Positions 4,490 through 5,524 of a stretch of 5,524 nucleotides of DNA are shown piece after piece (within the stretch, counting starts at the first letter, position 1; every line of letters starts with the position of its first letter). The notes beneath the pieces are model-generated. The model was not told where the DNA came from, ran no database searches, and was given only the letters and a program-made list of their open reading frames with translations. Both the position numbers and the translations under genes were made by a program. This DNA is from an uncultured Dyadobacter sp. (GTDB lineage Bacteria; Bacteroidota; Bacteroidia; Cytophagales; Spirosomataceae), in assembly GCA_946481035.1 (NCBI GenBank), contig CAMLNK010000346.1, forward strand, positions 1 to 5,524, written 5' to 3'.

Positions 4490-5524
4490 ATGGCGACAGA
4501 ATTAAACAGATTTTCGAAGACCCTTACCCAGGAAGTAACCAATCCGGCCGCACAGGCAATGCTTTATGGAATTGGTTTGAAAGAAGAAGACTTTGTTAAA
4601 CCCCAGATCGGGATTGCCAGCACAGGTTATGAAGGTAACCCCTGCAACATGCACCTGAACGGCTTGTCGGTGTATGTAAAACAAGGCGTTACTGCCAACG
4701 ACATGGTGGGCCTGATTTTCAACACGATCGGCGTTTCGGATGGTATGACCAACGGAAACGACGGTATGCGCTACTCGCTCCCAAGCCGTGACATTATCGC
4801 GGATTCGATCGAAACCGTAGTGGCTGCACAATGGTACGATGGCGTGATCGCGGTGGTTGGTTGTGATAAAAACATGCCTGGTGCTATTATGGCCATGGCG
4901 CGCCTCGACCGCCCAGCTATTATGGTGTATGGCGGAACGATCCGTTCGGGACATTATAAAGGACAGAAGCTCGACATCGTTTCGGCGTTCGAAGCATTGG
5001 GTAAGAAGTTCGCCAACAATATTTCTGACGAAGATTATAAAGGAGTAATCCAGAATTCGATCCCCGGCCAGGGTGCTTGCGGTGGTATGTACACTGCCAA
5101 CACGATGGCGTCGTCAATCGAAGCGATGGGATTGAGCTTGCCATTCAGCAGCTCTTACCCGGCTACGCACGAAGGCAAGCAGGAAGAATGCAAGAAGATC
5201 GGGGCGGCAATGAAGAAATTGCTCGAACTGAACATTACTCCGAAAGATATTATCACTAAAAAATCACTGGAAAACGCATTGACGGTGGTAATGGCGCTGG
5301 GTGGATCTACCAACGCGGCATTGCATTACCTCGCGATCGCCCGCGCTGCGGGTATTCCATTGACATTGGACGACATTCAGGCGATTTCAGACCGCACGCC
5401 TTTTATCGCGGATTTGAAGCCTAGCGGTAAATACTTCATGGAGGATATCCTTGAAATCGGCGGTGTACCCGCTGTTACCAAGTATCTGTATTCAGTAGGT
5501 TTGATCCACGGAGATTGCATTACC
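4490..5524 (+). CDS. ilvD: Dihydroxy-acid dehydratase (partial, 3' end beyond the window)
   Basis: IlvD removes water from 2,3-dihydroxyisovalerate and 2,3-dihydroxy-3-methylvalerate to give the keto-acid precursors of Val/Leu and Ile in the cytoplasm. From the ATG at 4490 the frame stays open for 345 codons to the window edge, about 60 percent of a family protein of roughly 560 residues. All three cysteines expected to bind the Fe-S cluster are present: Cys52 in GNPCNMH, Cys125 in the family signature [13 protein letters not shown], and Cys197 in [14 protein letters not shown]. Mg-site candidates are Asp84 (GVSDGM), Asp126 and Lys127, the last being carbamylated in characterised members. [13 protein letters not shown] and [16 protein letters not shown] are also typical. 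Expression is predicted to be controlled by the attenuator whose terminator ends 18 bp upstream. Other ilv/leu genes would be expected downstream, beyond the window. There is no Shine-Dalgarno; the start is set by the conserved N-terminus [13 protein letters not shown]. Confidence 0.97.
   Translation, partial: MATELNRFSKTLTQEVTNPAAQAMLYGIGLKEEDFVKPQIGIASTGYEGNPCNMHLNGLSVYVKQGVTANDMVGLIFNTIGVSDGMTNGNDGMRYSLPSRDIIADSIETVVAAQWYDGVIAVVGCDKNMPGAIMAMARLDRPAIMVYGGTIRSGHYKGQKLDIVSAFEALGKKFANNISDEDYKGVIQNSIPGQGACGGMYTANTMASSIEAMGLSLPFSSSYPATHEGKQEECKKIGAAMKKLLELNITPKDIITKKSLENALTVVMALGGSTNAALHYLAIARAAGIPLTLDDIQAISDRTPFIADLKPSGKYFMEDILEIGGVPAVTKYLYSVGLIHGDCIT

Noticed and set aside
4416..4505. 29-codon ORF starting in the antiterminator arm, running through the terminator and overlapping the ilvD start
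   Set aside because: Its translation (beginning [10 protein letters not shown]) has no meaningful composition, it would disrupt the terminator if translated, and the sequence is fully explained by the attenuator.
4502..4954. 150-codon open frame on the minus strand inside ilvD
   Set aside because: It overlaps the conserved N-terminal half of ilvD, and its translation is His/Arg/Asn-rich with no family features; a shadow frame.
1..5524. CRISPR array, insertion sequence, tRNA/rRNA, integron or defence/toxin system
   Set aside because: No spaced direct repeats, terminal inverted repeats, transposase-like translation or tRNA cloverleaf was seen; the genes are ordinary chromosomal ones with similar base composition.

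Overview
The window looks like chromosomal DNA from a Bacteroidota bacterium, most likely of the Cytophagales (a Dyadobacter- or Spirosoma-like genome is my guess, not something the sequence proves). Four observations support this. There is a PorP/SprF-family protein, a family essentially confined to this phylum. Start codons lack Shine-Dalgarno sequences and are preceded by A/T-rich stretches. The intergenic DNA is A/T-rich and carries TAnnTTTG-like promoter boxes. The coding DNA has moderate GC content.

Layout from left to right. At 1-102 (minus) is the start of a secreted protein, of which only the signal peptide and a few further residues lie inside the window. A 224-bp divergent promoter region follows. 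It holds two nested, exact 9-bp inverted repeats that place the same two-block element upstream of both divergent genes. Next on the plus strand are a PorP/SprF-type outer-membrane protein (327-1358), a secreted two-domain NIPSNAP-family protein (1460-2248), and a zinc-less medium-chain dehydrogenase/quinone-oxidoreductase-like protein (2346-3356). The gap between the last two genes (2249-2345) holds inverted repeats that can fold in two mutually exclusive ways, one ending in a T-run like a terminator. murQ (minus, 3359-4162) meets the oxidoreductase tail to tail with 2 bp between the stop codons. ilvD (plus, 4490 to the window end) is divergent from murQ and is cut off by the window edge.

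The most informative stretch is the 327-bp gap between murQ and ilvD. It contains a 17-codon open reading frame, MKLTLIVPVLIIVTPQA, with exactly three Leu, three Ile and three Val codons. Behind it lies a rho-independent terminator, and upstream of the terminator is a near-copy of the terminator's 3' arm that can act as an antiterminator. A further upstream segment can pair with and mask that antiterminator. Together these form a complete classical branched-chain amino-acid attenuator in front of ilvD. The design is well known from enterobacteria; this copy is too short for ordinary gene calling.

Functionally the window is mostly housekeeping: branched-chain amino-acid synthesis (ilvD), cell-wall recycling (murQ), envelope/type IX-related proteins and a redox enzyme. 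I saw no mobile element, CRISPR array, tRNA, rRNA or defence system. The points of interest are the cis-regulatory RNA and DNA elements between the genes.
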